NCBI GenBank assembly: GCA_001898965.1
Contig: MKVW01000004.1
Span: 110,523 to 174,522, forward strand
Reading direction: 5' to 3'
Source: Rhizobiales bacterium 62-17
Lineage (GTDB): Bacteria > Pseudomonadota > Alphaproteobacteria > Rhizobiales > Beijerinckiaceae
DNA: 64,000 bases
Shown: piece by piece, positions 18,214 to 30,321 of the stretch
Position numbering within the stretch: position 1 is the first letter of the stretch
Layout: every line of letters starts with the position of its first letter
Made by a program: the position numbers and the translations under genes
Notes under the pieces: model-generated
Database searches by the model: none
The model's input: the letters and a program-made list of their open reading frames with translations, nothing else
Told to the model about the DNA's origin: nothing

Positions 18214-19218
18214 ATGCCAACCGATATCGCACCCCTGTCTCAGATTCTCGGCGCCCTGGAAGCGGCGGGCGAGCCGACGCGGCTGCGATTGCTCGCCCTT
18301 CTGGCGGAAGCGGAAATCACCGTCTCGGAACTCGTCGCCATTCTCGGCCAGTCACAGCCACGCATTTCCCGCCATCTGAAACTGCTGGCGGAAGCCGGCC
18401 TCATCGACCGCCACCGCGAGGGCGCCTGGGCCTTTTTCCATCTCGCCCAGTCCGGCGCCGTCGCCGCGCTCGCCCGCGACATCCTGCGCCGTATCGATCC
18501 CTCCGATCCGCAATTCGTTTCCGATCGCGGCCGCCTCGCCGAAGCGCGCCGCACCCGCGCCGAACAGGCCGCCCGCTATTTCGCCGAACAGGCCGACAAC
18601 TGGAACCGCATCCGCTCGCTGCACGTGTCCGAAGAGCAGCTCGAAGCGGCGATCCGCGACATCGTCGGCAAACAGGAGATCCGTTCGGTTCTCGATCTCG
18701 GCACCGGCACCGGCCGCATGCTCGAATTGCTGGCGCCGCGCGCCGAACGCGCCGTCGGCGTCGATCTTTCAACCGCCATGCTCGCCGTGGCTCGCGCCGG
18801 CATCGACAAGGCGGGCCTGCGCAACGTGCAATTGCGCCAGGGCGACATCTACGCCCTGCCCGTCGAGCGCGACAGCTACGATCTCGTGCTCGTCCATCTC
18901 GTCCTGCACTATCTCGACGATCCGCTGCGCGCCCTGCGCGAAGCGGCGCGCACCATGCGCCCCGGCGGCCGCCTGATCGTCGTCGACTTCGCCCCGCACT
19001 CGCTGGAATTCCTGCGCACCGATCATGCGCATCGCCGCCTCGGCTTCTCGCGCGAGGAAATCGAACAGATGATGCGCGACGTCGGCCTCGAAAACGTCAG
19101 CTACCGCAGCCTGACGCCGCGCACGCGCGATCCCGAAAAACTGACCGTGTCGCTGTGGGTCGCGCGCGACCCGCGCATCATTTCCGATCTCGTTCCAGCA
19201 ACCGTGAGTATTGCCTGA
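18214..19218 (+). CDS. ArsR-type regulator fused to a SAM-methyltransferase domain (SahR-like)
   Basis: Two domains: a winged helix of ArsR type (residues about 10-95; LAEAEITVSELVAILGQSQ then PRISRHLKLLAEAGLIDRHR) and a class I methyltransferase fold (residues about 140-290; DLGTGTGRMLELL, VGVDLSTAML, MRPGGRLIVVDF). This architecture matches SahR, described in Proteobacteria as an S-adenosylhomocysteine-sensing repressor of methionine-cycle genes. The methyltransferase domain is thought to act as the ligand sensor. Its stop overlaps the metF start (TGATG), so regulator, metF and metH form one operon behind the palindrome at 18177. No arsenic-sensing Cys pair is seen in the helix region. A plain regulator-methyltransferase with another ligand is the alternative. 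Confidence 0.88.
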   Translation: MPTDIAPLSQILGALEAAGEPTRLRLLALLAEAEITVSELVAILGQSQPRISRHLKLLAEAGLIDRHREGAWAFFHLAQSGAVAALARDILRRIDPSDPQFVSDRGRLAEARRTRAEQAARYFAEQADNWNRIRSLHVSEEQLEAAIRDIVGKQEIRSVLDLGTGTGRMLELLAPRAERAVGVDLSTAMLAVARAGIDKAGLRNVQLRQGDIYALPVERDSYDLVLVHLVLHYLDDPLRALREAARTMRPGGRLIVVDFAPHSLEFLRTDHAHRRLGFSREEIEQMMRDVGLENVSYRSLTPRTRDPEKLTVSLWVARDPRIISDLVPATVSIA

Positions 19219-20122
19219 TGAGCCTCGACGTTGTTCGCCCCAGCCGCCAGAGCAATCGGCCGCTTCGCGTCTCGTTCGAATTCTTCCCGCCGAAGACGGC
19301 GGAGATGGAAACCTCGCTCTGGCACGCGATCGAGCGGCTGGCGCCCATCGGCCCAAGCTTCGTCTCCGTCACCTATGGCGCAGGCGGCTCGACGCGCGAG
19401 CGCACCCACTCGACCGTTTCGCGCATCATCCGCGAGACCAACCTGAAACCCGCCGCGCACCTCACCTGCGTCGCCGCGACCAAGGATGAAGTGGACGACG
19501 TGGTGCGCGCCTATTGGGATGTCGGCGTGCGCCATGTGGTGGCGCTGCGCGGCGACCCCGTCGGCGGCATTGGCACGACTTACGCTGCCCATCCCGGCGG
19601 CTATGAAAATTCCACCGCCCTCGTCGCCGGCCTCAAGCGCCTCGGCGATTTCGAGATCAGCGTCTCCGCCTATCCGGAAAAGCATCCCGAAAGCGCCACC
19701 CTCGATGACGACATCGATGTGTTGAAGGCGAAGATCGATGCGGGCGCGACCCGCGCCATCACCCAGTTCTTCTTCGAGAACGATCACTATCTGCGTTATG
19801 TCGATCGCGTGCGCGCCGCCGGCATTCATATTCCGATCGTGCCGGGCATCGTGCCGGTGGAGAATTTCCGCCAGACCGCCTCGTTCGCCAAGCGCACCGG
19901 CGCCTATGTGCCGCAATGGCTTGCCGATCGTTTCGATGGCCTCGATGACGATGCGACGACACGCCGTCTCGTCGCCGCGGCCGTTGCCGCCGAACAGGTC
20001 TTCGATCTGCTCGATCGCGGCGTGCAGGATTTCCACTTCTACACCATGAACAAATCCGAACTGGTGTTCGCGATCTGCCATCTGCTCGGCCTCAAGCCGC
20101 AGCCGGCGCGCGAGGCCGCCTG

Positions 20123-20123
<1 letters not shown>
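19218..20123 (+). CDS. metF: Methylenetetrahydrofolate reductase
   Basis: FAD enzyme that reduces 5,10-methylene-THF to 5-methyl-THF, the methyl donor for MetH. The 301-residue TIM-barrel product has the N-terminal catalytic segment [13 protein letters not shown], the block [30 protein letters not shown] and [19 protein letters not shown] 19218 overlaps the regulator stop (TGATG), and its own stop overlaps the metH start in the same way. An in-frame start at 19155 lies inside the upstream gene and adds no family sequence. Confidence 0.97.
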
Positions 20124-23878
<3,755 letters not shown>

Positions 23879-23887
23879 CCGCGTCGT

Positions 23888-24577
23888 TCACCAGTTGAGC
23901 TGACGACCGGCGTAATTGCTGAAACTGCCGCTACGAGCCAGATCGAGCTTCTCGATCTGCTGCAACAAACCGCGCGCACTTTCTTCAACCGACAAGGTTG
24001 CACCTGGTCCGCCCATGGCGGTACGCACCCAGCCCGGCGAGTAAATGCCGACGGCCACGCCCTTCGGCCGCAGCGCCGACGCCAGACCATGAAACAGGCG
24101 GTTCACGGCGGTCTTCGACGTGCAATAGGCCATTTTCGAGGTTTCCTCGTAGCCGAAACTGCCCATGCCGCTGGAAATCACGATGACCTTGCCTTTAGTC
24201 GCTTCCAGATTGGGCAAAAAGGCCTTCGTCACGCGCAGGGGCGCGACGGTGTTGACCGCCAGCACCTTCGTCAGCACATCGAAATTCATATCCAGCGGCG
24301 ATTGCGGATCGTCGCCCATGATGCCTGCATTGTTGATGAGCACATGGATCGGCTTGGTGCCGATATGCGTCTTGGCTGTGCCAATTGAATTGGCCTCCGC
24401 CACATCCATGGGCACGACTTCGACATCGCAATCGTCCCGGGCTTCGAGCGCCTTCAGCTCCTTGGCACGACCGGGGCCTCGGCAAGCGGCCAATACATGA
24501 TGCCCGTCGGCCGCGGCTTGACGAACCAGTTCAAGGCCAATGCCGCGATTGGCCCCGGTGATCAAAAAGGTCGCCAT
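23888..24577 (-). CDS. Short-chain dehydrogenase/reductase
   Basis: Classical SDR of 229 residues. The N-terminal cofactor motif is FLITGANRGIGLELV, the structural motif INNAGIMGD is intact, and the catalytic Tyr-Lys pair is in MAYCTSKTAVNRL. A Ser pair (ISSGMGSFG) lies at the usual position. CRG-type residues after the second strand suggest NADP use. It is convergent with metH and probably independent of it. It starts 19 bases before the 3'... side of the amidase gene downstream order, that is, the amidase stop lies 23 bases upstream on the same strand, so the two may be cotranscribed. Substrate unknown. Confidence 0.9.
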   Translation of the reverse strand: MATFLITGANRGIGLELVRQAAADGHHVLAACRGPGRAKELKALEARDDCDVEVVPMDVAEANSIGTAKTHIGTKPIHVLINNAGIMGDDPQSPLDMNFDVLTKVLAVNTVAPLRVTKAFLPNLEATKGKVIVISSGMGSFGYEETSKMAYCTSKTAVNRLFHGLASALRPKGVAVGIYSPGWVRTAMGGPGATLSVEESARGLLQQIEKLDLARSGSFSNYAGRQLNW

Positions 24578-24600
24578 GGCGCTTTCTCCTAATTCATCGC

Positions 24601-25404
24601 TTAAGCGATCGTAGGCGCATCGAGCGCCGCGATCAGATTGCGCAAGGTGAGAATGGTCGAACTGTCGGCCACGCCATCGACGCGGGCCGGCCGGAAGTGC
24701 CGCTGAAAGGCCGCGACGACATTCTCGGTCGCTTCATCGAATTCCGGCTCGACGCTGATGCCATAGCCATACATGGCGAGCATGGCGCGCAGCGCTTCGA
24801 TCGGCTGGCCGCTGTCGCCACGCGCGAAGAAGCGCCCGCCGCTGATCGCTTCCGGCTTCACCCAATGCCCGACGCCCTGTTTATGCAATTCGTCCCAGGG
24901 AAAGCGCTCGCCCGGATCGATCTTGCGTCCGGGCGCGATATCGGAATGAGCGAGAACACGTTGCGGCACGATGCGATGGCGTGCCGATATATCCCGGCAG
25001 AGCGCGATGACCGCTTCGATCTGCTTGTCGGCGAACGGCGGCAGACCGCCATCATGTCCTGGATTGGCGATCTCGATGCCGATCGAAAAGGAATTGATGT
25101 CGGTTTCGCCCGCCCAGGACGAACGCCCCGCATGCCAGGCGCGACGCGCTTCGCGCACCAGTTGCACGATGCGCCCATCTTCATGAACGAGATAATGGCT
25201 CGAAACCTGCGAGACCGGATCGATCAGCCAGCGCAGCGCTTCGCCGCCGGGATCGGCGCGCCACGAGGCTTCCGCATCGCCTGTGCGCAAGCCAGTGTAA
25301 TGCAGAACGATGGCATCGGGGCCATCGCATCCACGCCGTTCGCCGTGGTTCGGCGAAGGGTGCAGGTCGCAGACTAAAAAACTATCGGGCGTGAAATCAT
25401 CCAT
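24601..25404 (-). CDS. N-acetylmuramoyl-L-alanine amidase with peptidoglycan-binding domain
   Basis: Amidase_2 (PGRP-like) zinc hydrolase of 267 residues that cuts between MurNAc and L-Ala. The zinc ligands are in IVLHYTGLR (first His) and LAHSDIAPGRKIDPG (second His), with SSHYLVHEDGRIVQLV and AWHAGRSSW between them. A peptidoglycan-binding_1 module follows (residues about 195-260, VVAAFQRHFRP). No signal peptide is seen, as in AmpD-type cytoplasmic recycling enzymes; the binding domain and layout are also like AmiD. ATG 25404 is used. Cytoplasmic anhydro-muropeptide recycling or a periplasmic lipid-anchored role cannot be separated by sequence alone. Confidence 0.92.
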   Translation of the reverse strand: MDDFTPDSFLVCDLHPSPNHGERRGCDGPDAIVLHYTGLRTGDAEASWRADPGGEALRWLIDPVSQVSSHYLVHEDGRIVQLVREARRAWHAGRSSWAGETDINSFSIGIEIANPGHDGGLPPFADKQIEAVIALCRDISARHRIVPQRVLAHSDIAPGRKIDPGERFPWDELHKQGVGHWVKPEAISGGRFFARGDSGQPIEALRAMLAMYGYGISVEPEFDEATENVVAAFQRHFRPARVDGVADSSTILTLRNLIAALDAPTIA

Positions 25405-25446
25405 GCCCGATAGCTAAGCTGAATAGCGCGATTTGAACAGTCCGCC

Positions 25447-25731
25447 TTAACGGACGCAGACGCGGCGGCCGTAATAGTTATACCCCCAGCGACGGCAACC
25501 ATATCCATAGCGCGGCGCTGTATTGGCTCCGATGACAGCACCACCCGCCGCGCCAATGGCCGCGCCCGCGAGCGTGCCGCCCGCCGAACCGCCGGAAACC
25601 GCCGCGCCGACGAGCGCACCGCCGGCACCACCGATCACCGCGCCACCCGCGGCCCGTTCGCCCGGAGTGTTACAGGCAGCCAGCGAGAGCACCGCGGCAA
25701 GCGCAGCACCTGCCAGGGCAAACTTCTTCAT
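25447..25731 (-). CDS. Glycine-zipper lipoprotein
   Basis: A 94-residue exported protein. The start ATG 25731 gives MKKFALAGAALAAVLSLAAC with the lipobox LAAC, so the Cys at residue 20 is the lipidated N-terminus. It is preceded by GAGG at a suitable distance. The body is a long glycine-zipper stretch (GGAVIGGAGGALVGAAVSGG and repeats) and a short Arg/Tyr-rich tail ending RRVCVR. Glycine-zipper proteins of this type sit in the outer membrane or periplasm; function unknown. The frame is open further upstream (to 25899) but that part has no signal-like sequence. Confidence 0.85.
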   Translation of the reverse strand: MKKFALAGAALAAVLSLAACNTPGERAAGGAVIGGAGGALVGAAVSGGSAGGTLAGAAIGAAGGAVIGANTAPRYGYGCRRWGYNYYGRRVCVR

Positions 25732-26149
25732 ATGAGCCTCCTTCATCAGAGCGAACGGACGCACCCTTGGACAATCCAACGAGCAAAGCCCGAACTGTTT
25801 CATGCGGCTATATGGAAATGCATGGGCCGCCGGCTTGGTTCCAGCCGCGTGTTCCACCAAGGTCCCTTCAACGCCAAGGACATGGATGAAACATGTCAAG
25901 TAACGGGCCCAAGCCCGTCAAATCTGCTTCTTTCCCGCGTCTTCAGCAAGCAAATCCGCCAAGATCCGATGCTGTGCCGCAATAATAAGAATTCGTCCGT
26001 ATTGATCTTCGATCGTGCGACAAGCAGCTTGACGGTGCCGCACGAGGCTCTTCCTCCGCGATGCTACGCAGTCTCGTGGACGCGTGACGCGCCGCCCGCA
26101 GCTTTGACACTGCCATTGTCATCCTTGGCCGGGTACCGTAGGAGTTGCC
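25732..26149. other. Gene-free region before rnpB
   Basis: About 420 bases without a convincing reading frame on either strand. A small hairpin ACGGGC-CCAA-GCCCGT lies at 25903-25918. TTGACA at 26104-26109 is about 40 bases before the RNase P RNA and could be part of its promoter, but I see no clear -10 at the right distance. The base composition near 25960-26020 is more AT-rich than the flanks. Confidence 0.5.
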
Positions 26150-26535
26150 CCGCCAGTCGGCCGGACGGCCGCTGCTCACGCAGAGGAAAGTCCGGGCTCC
26201 ACGGAGAAACGGCGCCGGATAACGTCCGGCGGGGGTGACCCCAGGGATAGCGCCACAGAGATCGAACCGCCTGATGGAGGCAACTCCGGACGGTAAGGGT
26301 GAAAAGGTGCGGTAAGAGCGCACCGCGCGTCCGGCAACGGACGCGGCATGGCAAGCCCCGCCGGGAGCAAAACCGAATAGGGGCGACGAGGACCTTCGGG
26401 TCCGGATCCTCTCCGGATCGTCGCCCGGGTTGGTTGCTTGAGGCGGCTGGTAACAGCCGTCCCAGAGGAATGGCCGTCACGTCGCAGCCTCGCGCTGCGG
26501 CCCTACAGAACCCGGCTTACAGGCCGACTGGCACT
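26150..26535 (+). ncRNA. rnpB: RNase P RNA (bacterial type A)
   Basis: The catalytic RNA that trims tRNA 5' ends. The universally conserved 5' segment GAGGAAAGTCCGGGCTCC is at 26183-26200 and the matching 3' segment ACAGAACCCGGCTTAC ends at 26520. The P1 helix closes the molecule: GCCAGTCGGCC (26152-26162) pairs perfectly with GGCCGACTGGC (26522-26532). Internal marks include GATAGCGCCACAGAGA near 26246 and the loop GCAAAACCGAATAGGGG near 26368. Size is about 385 bases. The exact ends are set from P1 and may be a few bases off. Confidence 0.97.
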
Positions 26536-26589
26536 ATTGTTCACTATTGGACTTATTGGCTCGGACGTGCAAAGGCTTCCGCTGCGGTC

Positions 26590-26976
26590 ATGAAAAGGGC
26601 CGCAGGGGAAACGACAAGGCGAACGGCCGATATGGTTTGGGGACACCGCATCACTGCTGCTTCGGGCAGGCCGTTGGCCTGGCTGGCCGGCTTTGCGCTT
26701 GTTCTCCTAGCCCTCACCAGTCTGCACTTCGATCGCGCCTCTCAATCTCCCTCACCCATCGTCTCCGTCATCGACAGCGCCATTCTCGCCTCGCTCGATA
26801 CGGATGGCGACGAGCCGCAACACCTTGATGGCGACGGCCTGCTCGTTGCGGATTTTACACCCGCACCCATTGTCGTCCACGCAGCATCCATAGATCTGCC
26901 GTCGCACGACGCGGGCCTCAAGCCGGTCTTCTTCCTCTCCGTCAGCGCCCGCGGCCCTCCGCCCGCGCGCATCTGA
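26590..26976 (+). CDS. Small hypothetical membrane-anchored protein
   Basis: A 128-residue product I do not recognise. From ATG 26590 it has a basic N-terminus, one hydrophobic helix near residues 30-47 (LAWLAGFALVLLALTSLHF) and a mainly periplasmic tail with acidic and His-containing segments, ending ARGPPPARI. A shorter start at ATG 26632 is possible. The frame is open further upstream into rnpB, which I reject as coding. It begins about 55 bases after the RNA gene; tctA follows 166 bases downstream. Codon use looks like the neighbours. It could be a species-level small protein of unknown role. Confidence 0.5.
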   Translation: MKRAAGETTRRTADMVWGHRITAASGRPLAWLAGFALVLLALTSLHFDRASQSPSPIVSVIDSAILASLDTDGDEPQHLDGDGLLVADFTPAPIVVHAASIDLPSHDAGLKPVFFLSVSARGPPPARI

Positions 26977-27142
26977 TCGCACCCGTTCTTCACGCCATCG
27001 CATTGCCGCGCGCGTGAGACGGAGCGCGTGAAGCGACGCGCCGCGTCGCAGTCTGCCAAAACATTCGCATGTCCCGCTTGCGCCTTCTGCCGCGCATCGG
27101 CGGCATCAATCGCAAGCGACTTTTCTGACTCAGGATTTGACC

Positions 27143-29221
27143 ATGGAAACCGACCTGCTCTCGACTGTCGGATCGGCCTTTCTCTCGATGATGGAATTAC
27201 ACCGCCTGATTTATCTCTTCGGCGGCGTGGTGATGGGCCTGGCGCTCGGCATCCTGCCCGGCATCGGCGGCGTGGCCGGCACAGCCCTGCTGCTGCCCTT
27301 TACCTACAATCTCGATCCCACCACTGCCATGGCCCTGCTTCTGGGTCTGGGCGCGACGACCACCACGGCCGACCCGATATCGGCCATCGTGCTCGGCGCG
27401 CCAGGCCATGCCGCGTCCGCCGCCACCGCCATCGACGGCTATCCGATGACGAAACGCGGCGAAGGCGGACGGGCCCTCGGCGCCGCTTACATGTCGGCGC
27501 TGATGGGCGGCATTTTCGGCGCCATTCTGATGGGCATCACTTTGCCGATCATCCGCCCGGCCATTCTCTTCATCGGTTCGCCGGAACTGCTCGGCCTTGC
27601 CGTCTTCGGCATTTCCATGGTCGCCGTTCTCTCCGGCAACACGCCGCTGCGCGGTCTCACCATGGCCTGTTTCGGCATGATGATCGCCATGATCGGCTCG
27701 GATCCGCAGACCGGCACGCTGCGCTGGACGATGGACAGCCTATATCTGTGGGAAGGCTTGCCGCTGGTGCCCGTCACCCTCGGCGTCTTCGCGCTGCCGG
27801 AACTGTGCGATCTCGCCGTGGCGCGCACCGCCGTGGTGAAGTCGGAGCAGATGATGGACACCAGCGCTGGCCTGTGGGCCGGCTGCAAGGACTGCTTCCG
27901 TCATTGGTTCCTGGTGCTGCGCTGCGCCTGGATCGGCTCCGTCATCGGCGCCATCCCCGGCATCAGTGCCTCGGTCATCGACTGGATCTCCTATGGTCAC
28001 GCGATCCGCACCGAAAAGGGCGCACAGCAGACCTTCGGCAGCGGCGACGTGCGCGGCGTGATCGCGGCTGAGAGCGCCACCAACTCCCGCGAAGGCGGCG
28101 CGCTGGTGCCCACCGTGGTCTTCGGCGTGCCCGGTTCCGCCGGCATGGCGATCCTGCTCGGCGCCTTTCTGATGCACGGCCTCGTGCCGGGCCCGGAAAT
28201 GCTGACCAAGAACCTCGGCCTCACCTATTCCATGGTGTGGAGCATCGCCATCGCCAACATTCTCGGTTCCGGCCTCTGCTTCCTGTTCTCGGGCCAGTTC
28301 GCGAAAATGGCGACGTTGCGCTACACGCTGATCCTCCCGGTGGTGTTGTGCTTCGTCTATATCGGCGCCTTCGAAGGCCACCGCAGCTGGGGCGATCTGA
28401 TTTCGCTGCTGTGCTTCGGCATCATGGCCTGGGGTGCCAAGCACTTCAAATGGCCGCGCCCACCGCTGGTGCTCGGCTTCATCCTGGGCAGCATTCTTGA
28501 ACGCTATATGTTCATCTCGATCCAGCGCTACGGCACGAGCTGGATGCTGCGGCCGATCGTCATCATTCTTTTCCTGATGTCGGCGATCAGCATCCTGCGG
28601 CCATTCCTGCAGGACGTGCGGCGTCATGGCGGGTTCCGCGGCATGATAGGAGAACTGTCCGCGCCGCGCCTGCGCCCCTCGCATATCTTCCCGATCGGGC
28701 TCTTGTGCCTGTTCGCGGTGATGATGATCGAAGCGGTGCAGTGGAACTTCTCGGCCAAGATCATTCCGGTGATCGTTGGCACGGGCGCGATCCTGTTCTG
28801 CTCGCTGTCGCTGCTGAACGAGATCTTCAAGCGTCCGGAGAAAGAAGCCGAGCCGATCAAGCCGGGAGAAATCAGCGAAATCGCATCGGACCCCAACGCT
28901 AAGGTCCATATGGACATCGCGTCCAACATCACCCATCTGCCGCCGCGCACCATCGTTCTGCGGGGCGCCATCTTCTTCGGCTGGATGGTCGGCTTCCTGA
29001 TCTCGATGGCCTTGATCGGGCTCATTCCAACGGTGCCGATCTTCATCGTCGCGTTCATGCGCGTCGAAGGACGCGAACGCTGGACGCTGACGCTGACCAT
29101 GGCGCTCATCATGATGCTGTTCGTCTATGGCCTGTTCGATCAGTTGCTGGCGATCCCGTGGCCCGGATCCCTGCTGGGCGACACCTTCCCCTGGCTGCGT
29201 GACAACATACCGTCCATGTAG
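27143..29221 (+). CDS. Tripartite tricarboxylate transporter permease, TctA-TctB fusion
   Basis: Membrane part of a TTT carrier that takes up carboxylates delivered by a periplasmic Bug/TctC protein. Residues 1 to about 500 are TctA: GVVMGLALGILPGIGGVAGTA in the first helices, the repeat GAIPGISASVIDW, and VPTVVFGVPGSAGMAILLGA. Usual TctA length is about 500, but here the frame continues for about 180 more residues (from about 510) with four hydrophobic helices and the loop LLAIPWPGSLLGD, which is what TctB looks like. No separate tctB is nearby. ATG 27143 is preferred to a TTG two codons earlier. A Bug gene (30322) lies close downstream, past a minus-strand SDR. Confidence 0.92.
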   Translation: METDLLSTVGSAFLSMMELHRLIYLFGGVVMGLALGILPGIGGVAGTALLLPFTYNLDPTTAMALLLGLGATTTTADPISAIVLGAPGHAASAATAIDGYPMTKRGEGGRALGAAYMSALMGGIFGAILMGITLPIIRPAILFIGSPELLGLAVFGISMVAVLSGNTPLRGLTMACFGMMIAMIGSDPQTGTLRWTMDSLYLWEGLPLVPVTLGVFALPELCDLAVARTAVVKSEQMMDTSAGLWAGCKDCFRHWFLVLRCAWIGSVIGAIPGISASVIDWISYGHAIRTEKGAQQTFGSGDVRGVIAAESATNSREGGALVPTVVFGVPGSAGMAILLGAFLMHGLVPGPEMLTKNLGLTYSMVWSIAIANILGSGLCFLFSGQFAKMATLRYTLILPVVLCFVYIGAFEGHRSWGDLISLLCFGIMAWGAKHFKWPRPPLVLGFILGSILERYMFISIQRYGTSWMLRPIVIILFLMSAISILRPFLQDVRRHGGFRGMIGELSAPRLRPSHIFPIGLLCLFAVMMIEAVQWNFSAKIIPVIVGTGAILFCSLSLLNEIFKRPEKEAEPIKPGEISEIASDPNAKVHMDIASNITHLPPRTIVLRGAIFFGWMVGFLISMALIGLIPTVPIFIVAFMRVEGRERWTLTLTMALIMMLFVYGLFDQLLAIPWPGSLLGDTFPWLRDNIPSM

Positions 29222-29229
29222 GCCCGCGG

Positions 29230-29394
29230 ATGAGATCGCAAGACGGTCCGCCCGTGCAAGGCGGCTGGTGGCACATGCCACTGGCCGCCTTGGTCATTGC
29301 AGCAATCGTTCTCTGTCTCGACGGCGATCGCCTCGCCGCTCTCGTCACGACGATCGCTAGCCTTTTGTTATGGGTCGTTGCCCTTCTGGAATGA
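29230..29394 (+). CDS. Possible 54-residue membrane protein after tctAB
   Basis: A short frame 8 bases after the tctAB stop: ATG 29230, MRSQDGPPVQGGWWH, then two hydrophobic stretches (MPLAALVIAAIVLCL and LVTTIASLLLWVVALLE) and stop at 29392-29394. A composition of a short hairpin of two helices and tight spacing to the transporter suggest a small accessory subunit. Its last 38 bases overlap the 3' end of the convergent SDR gene. No strong ribosome-binding site is visible, so coding status is uncertain. Confidence 0.4.
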   Translation: MRSQDGPPVQGGWWHMPLAALVIAAIVLCLDGDRLAALVTTIASLLLWVVALLE

Positions 29395-30208
29395 CTTCTT
29401 CCAATACGGGCGTGGCACTCCCCTTCACAGGCATCTCACCTTTGAAGGCGAGATAGCCGCCATCCACCAGAAGATCAGTACCAGTGATGAACGAGGCTTC
29501 GTTGCTGGCGAGAAAAGCCGCTGCGAAGGCCACTTCGTCGACGCGGCCCGTCCGGCCCAGAAGATGTGCCGGCCCGCGAATGCGCCTTGCATTCTCGCGC
29601 GAGCCATAGGCGCGACTGCTGCGATCGGTATCGATGGAGCCGGGCGAAATCGTATTGGCGCGAATGTTGTCGGGCGCCAACTCCACCGCGATACATTTGG
29701 TCAATTGAATCAAACCGGCCTTTGTCGTCGCATAAGCCGAGCGCTGCGCCACGCCAATATGGCCAAGCTGCGAAGCGATGTTGACAATCGATCCGCCACC
29801 CGCATTGCGCATGTAGGATGCAGCATATTTCACTGTCAGAAAGGTGGCGGTGAGATTCACGGCCAAAGCTTCGGCCCAATCGCTGATCGCCAGCTCTTCG
29901 ACGGTCTTCGTCGGTGTCACCGCCACGGCCACATTGGCCAATGTTGTCAGTTTACCGAATAAATCCACCGCTTTGGCGCAGGCGCGTTCGCAGGCTTCAG
30001 GACTGCCAACGTCGATGGCGATGGAACCTGCATTGCCGCCACCTGTGCGAATATCATCGGCCACGGCTTCGGCAGACGCCAAACGCAGATCGGCAACGAG
30101 CACGCTGGCGCCTTCATAGGCAAAGCGGCGGGCAATCGCACCGCCGATTTCGCCACCGCCACCGACGACAAGTGCAACTCGTCCATGCAATCGTTTGTCC
30201 CGAGTCAT
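29357..30208 (-). CDS. SDR-family oxidoreductase with variant cofactor motif
   Basis: A 283-residue SDR. The catalytic residues are present (IVNIASQLGHIG for Ser, SAYATTKAGLIQL for Tyr-Lys), as is the C-terminal SFITGTDLLVDGGY. The glycine motif is VVGGGGEIGGAI instead of TGxxxGIG, and the structural NNAG is replaced by ANVAV. A 30-residue tail follows the normal end. It sits on the opposite strand between tctAB and the Bug gene and diverges from the latter (113-base gap). It may oxidise the transported compound, but that is inference. Confidence 0.88.
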   Translation of the reverse strand: MTRDKRLHGRVALVVGGGGEIGGAIARRFAYEGASVLVADLRLASAEAVADDIRTGGGNAGSIAIDVGSPEACERACAKAVDLFGKLTTLANVAVAVTPTKTVEELAISDWAEALAVNLTATFLTVKYAASYMRNAGGGSIVNIASQLGHIGVAQRSAYATTKAGLIQLTKCIAVELAPDNIRANTISPGSIDTDRSSRAYGSRENARRIRGPAHLLGRTGRVDEVAFAAAFLASNEASFITGTDLLVDGGYLAFKGEMPVKGSATPVLEEVIPEGQRPITKG

Positions 30209-30321
30209 CCGTCGCTCCTATTTGCGCAGGGCCCGATTGTACAAACCGTCAAGGGACAGTATATCGCCAGACATAGCTGTCGTGAAACAGCATCAAAATC
30301 ATTCCCCGGAGGAAACCTCGT

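Noticed and set aside
26299-26589. Coding start inside the RNase P RNA gene
   Set aside because: The region carries all conserved rnpB segments and a closing P1 helix; only the part from 26590 could be coding.
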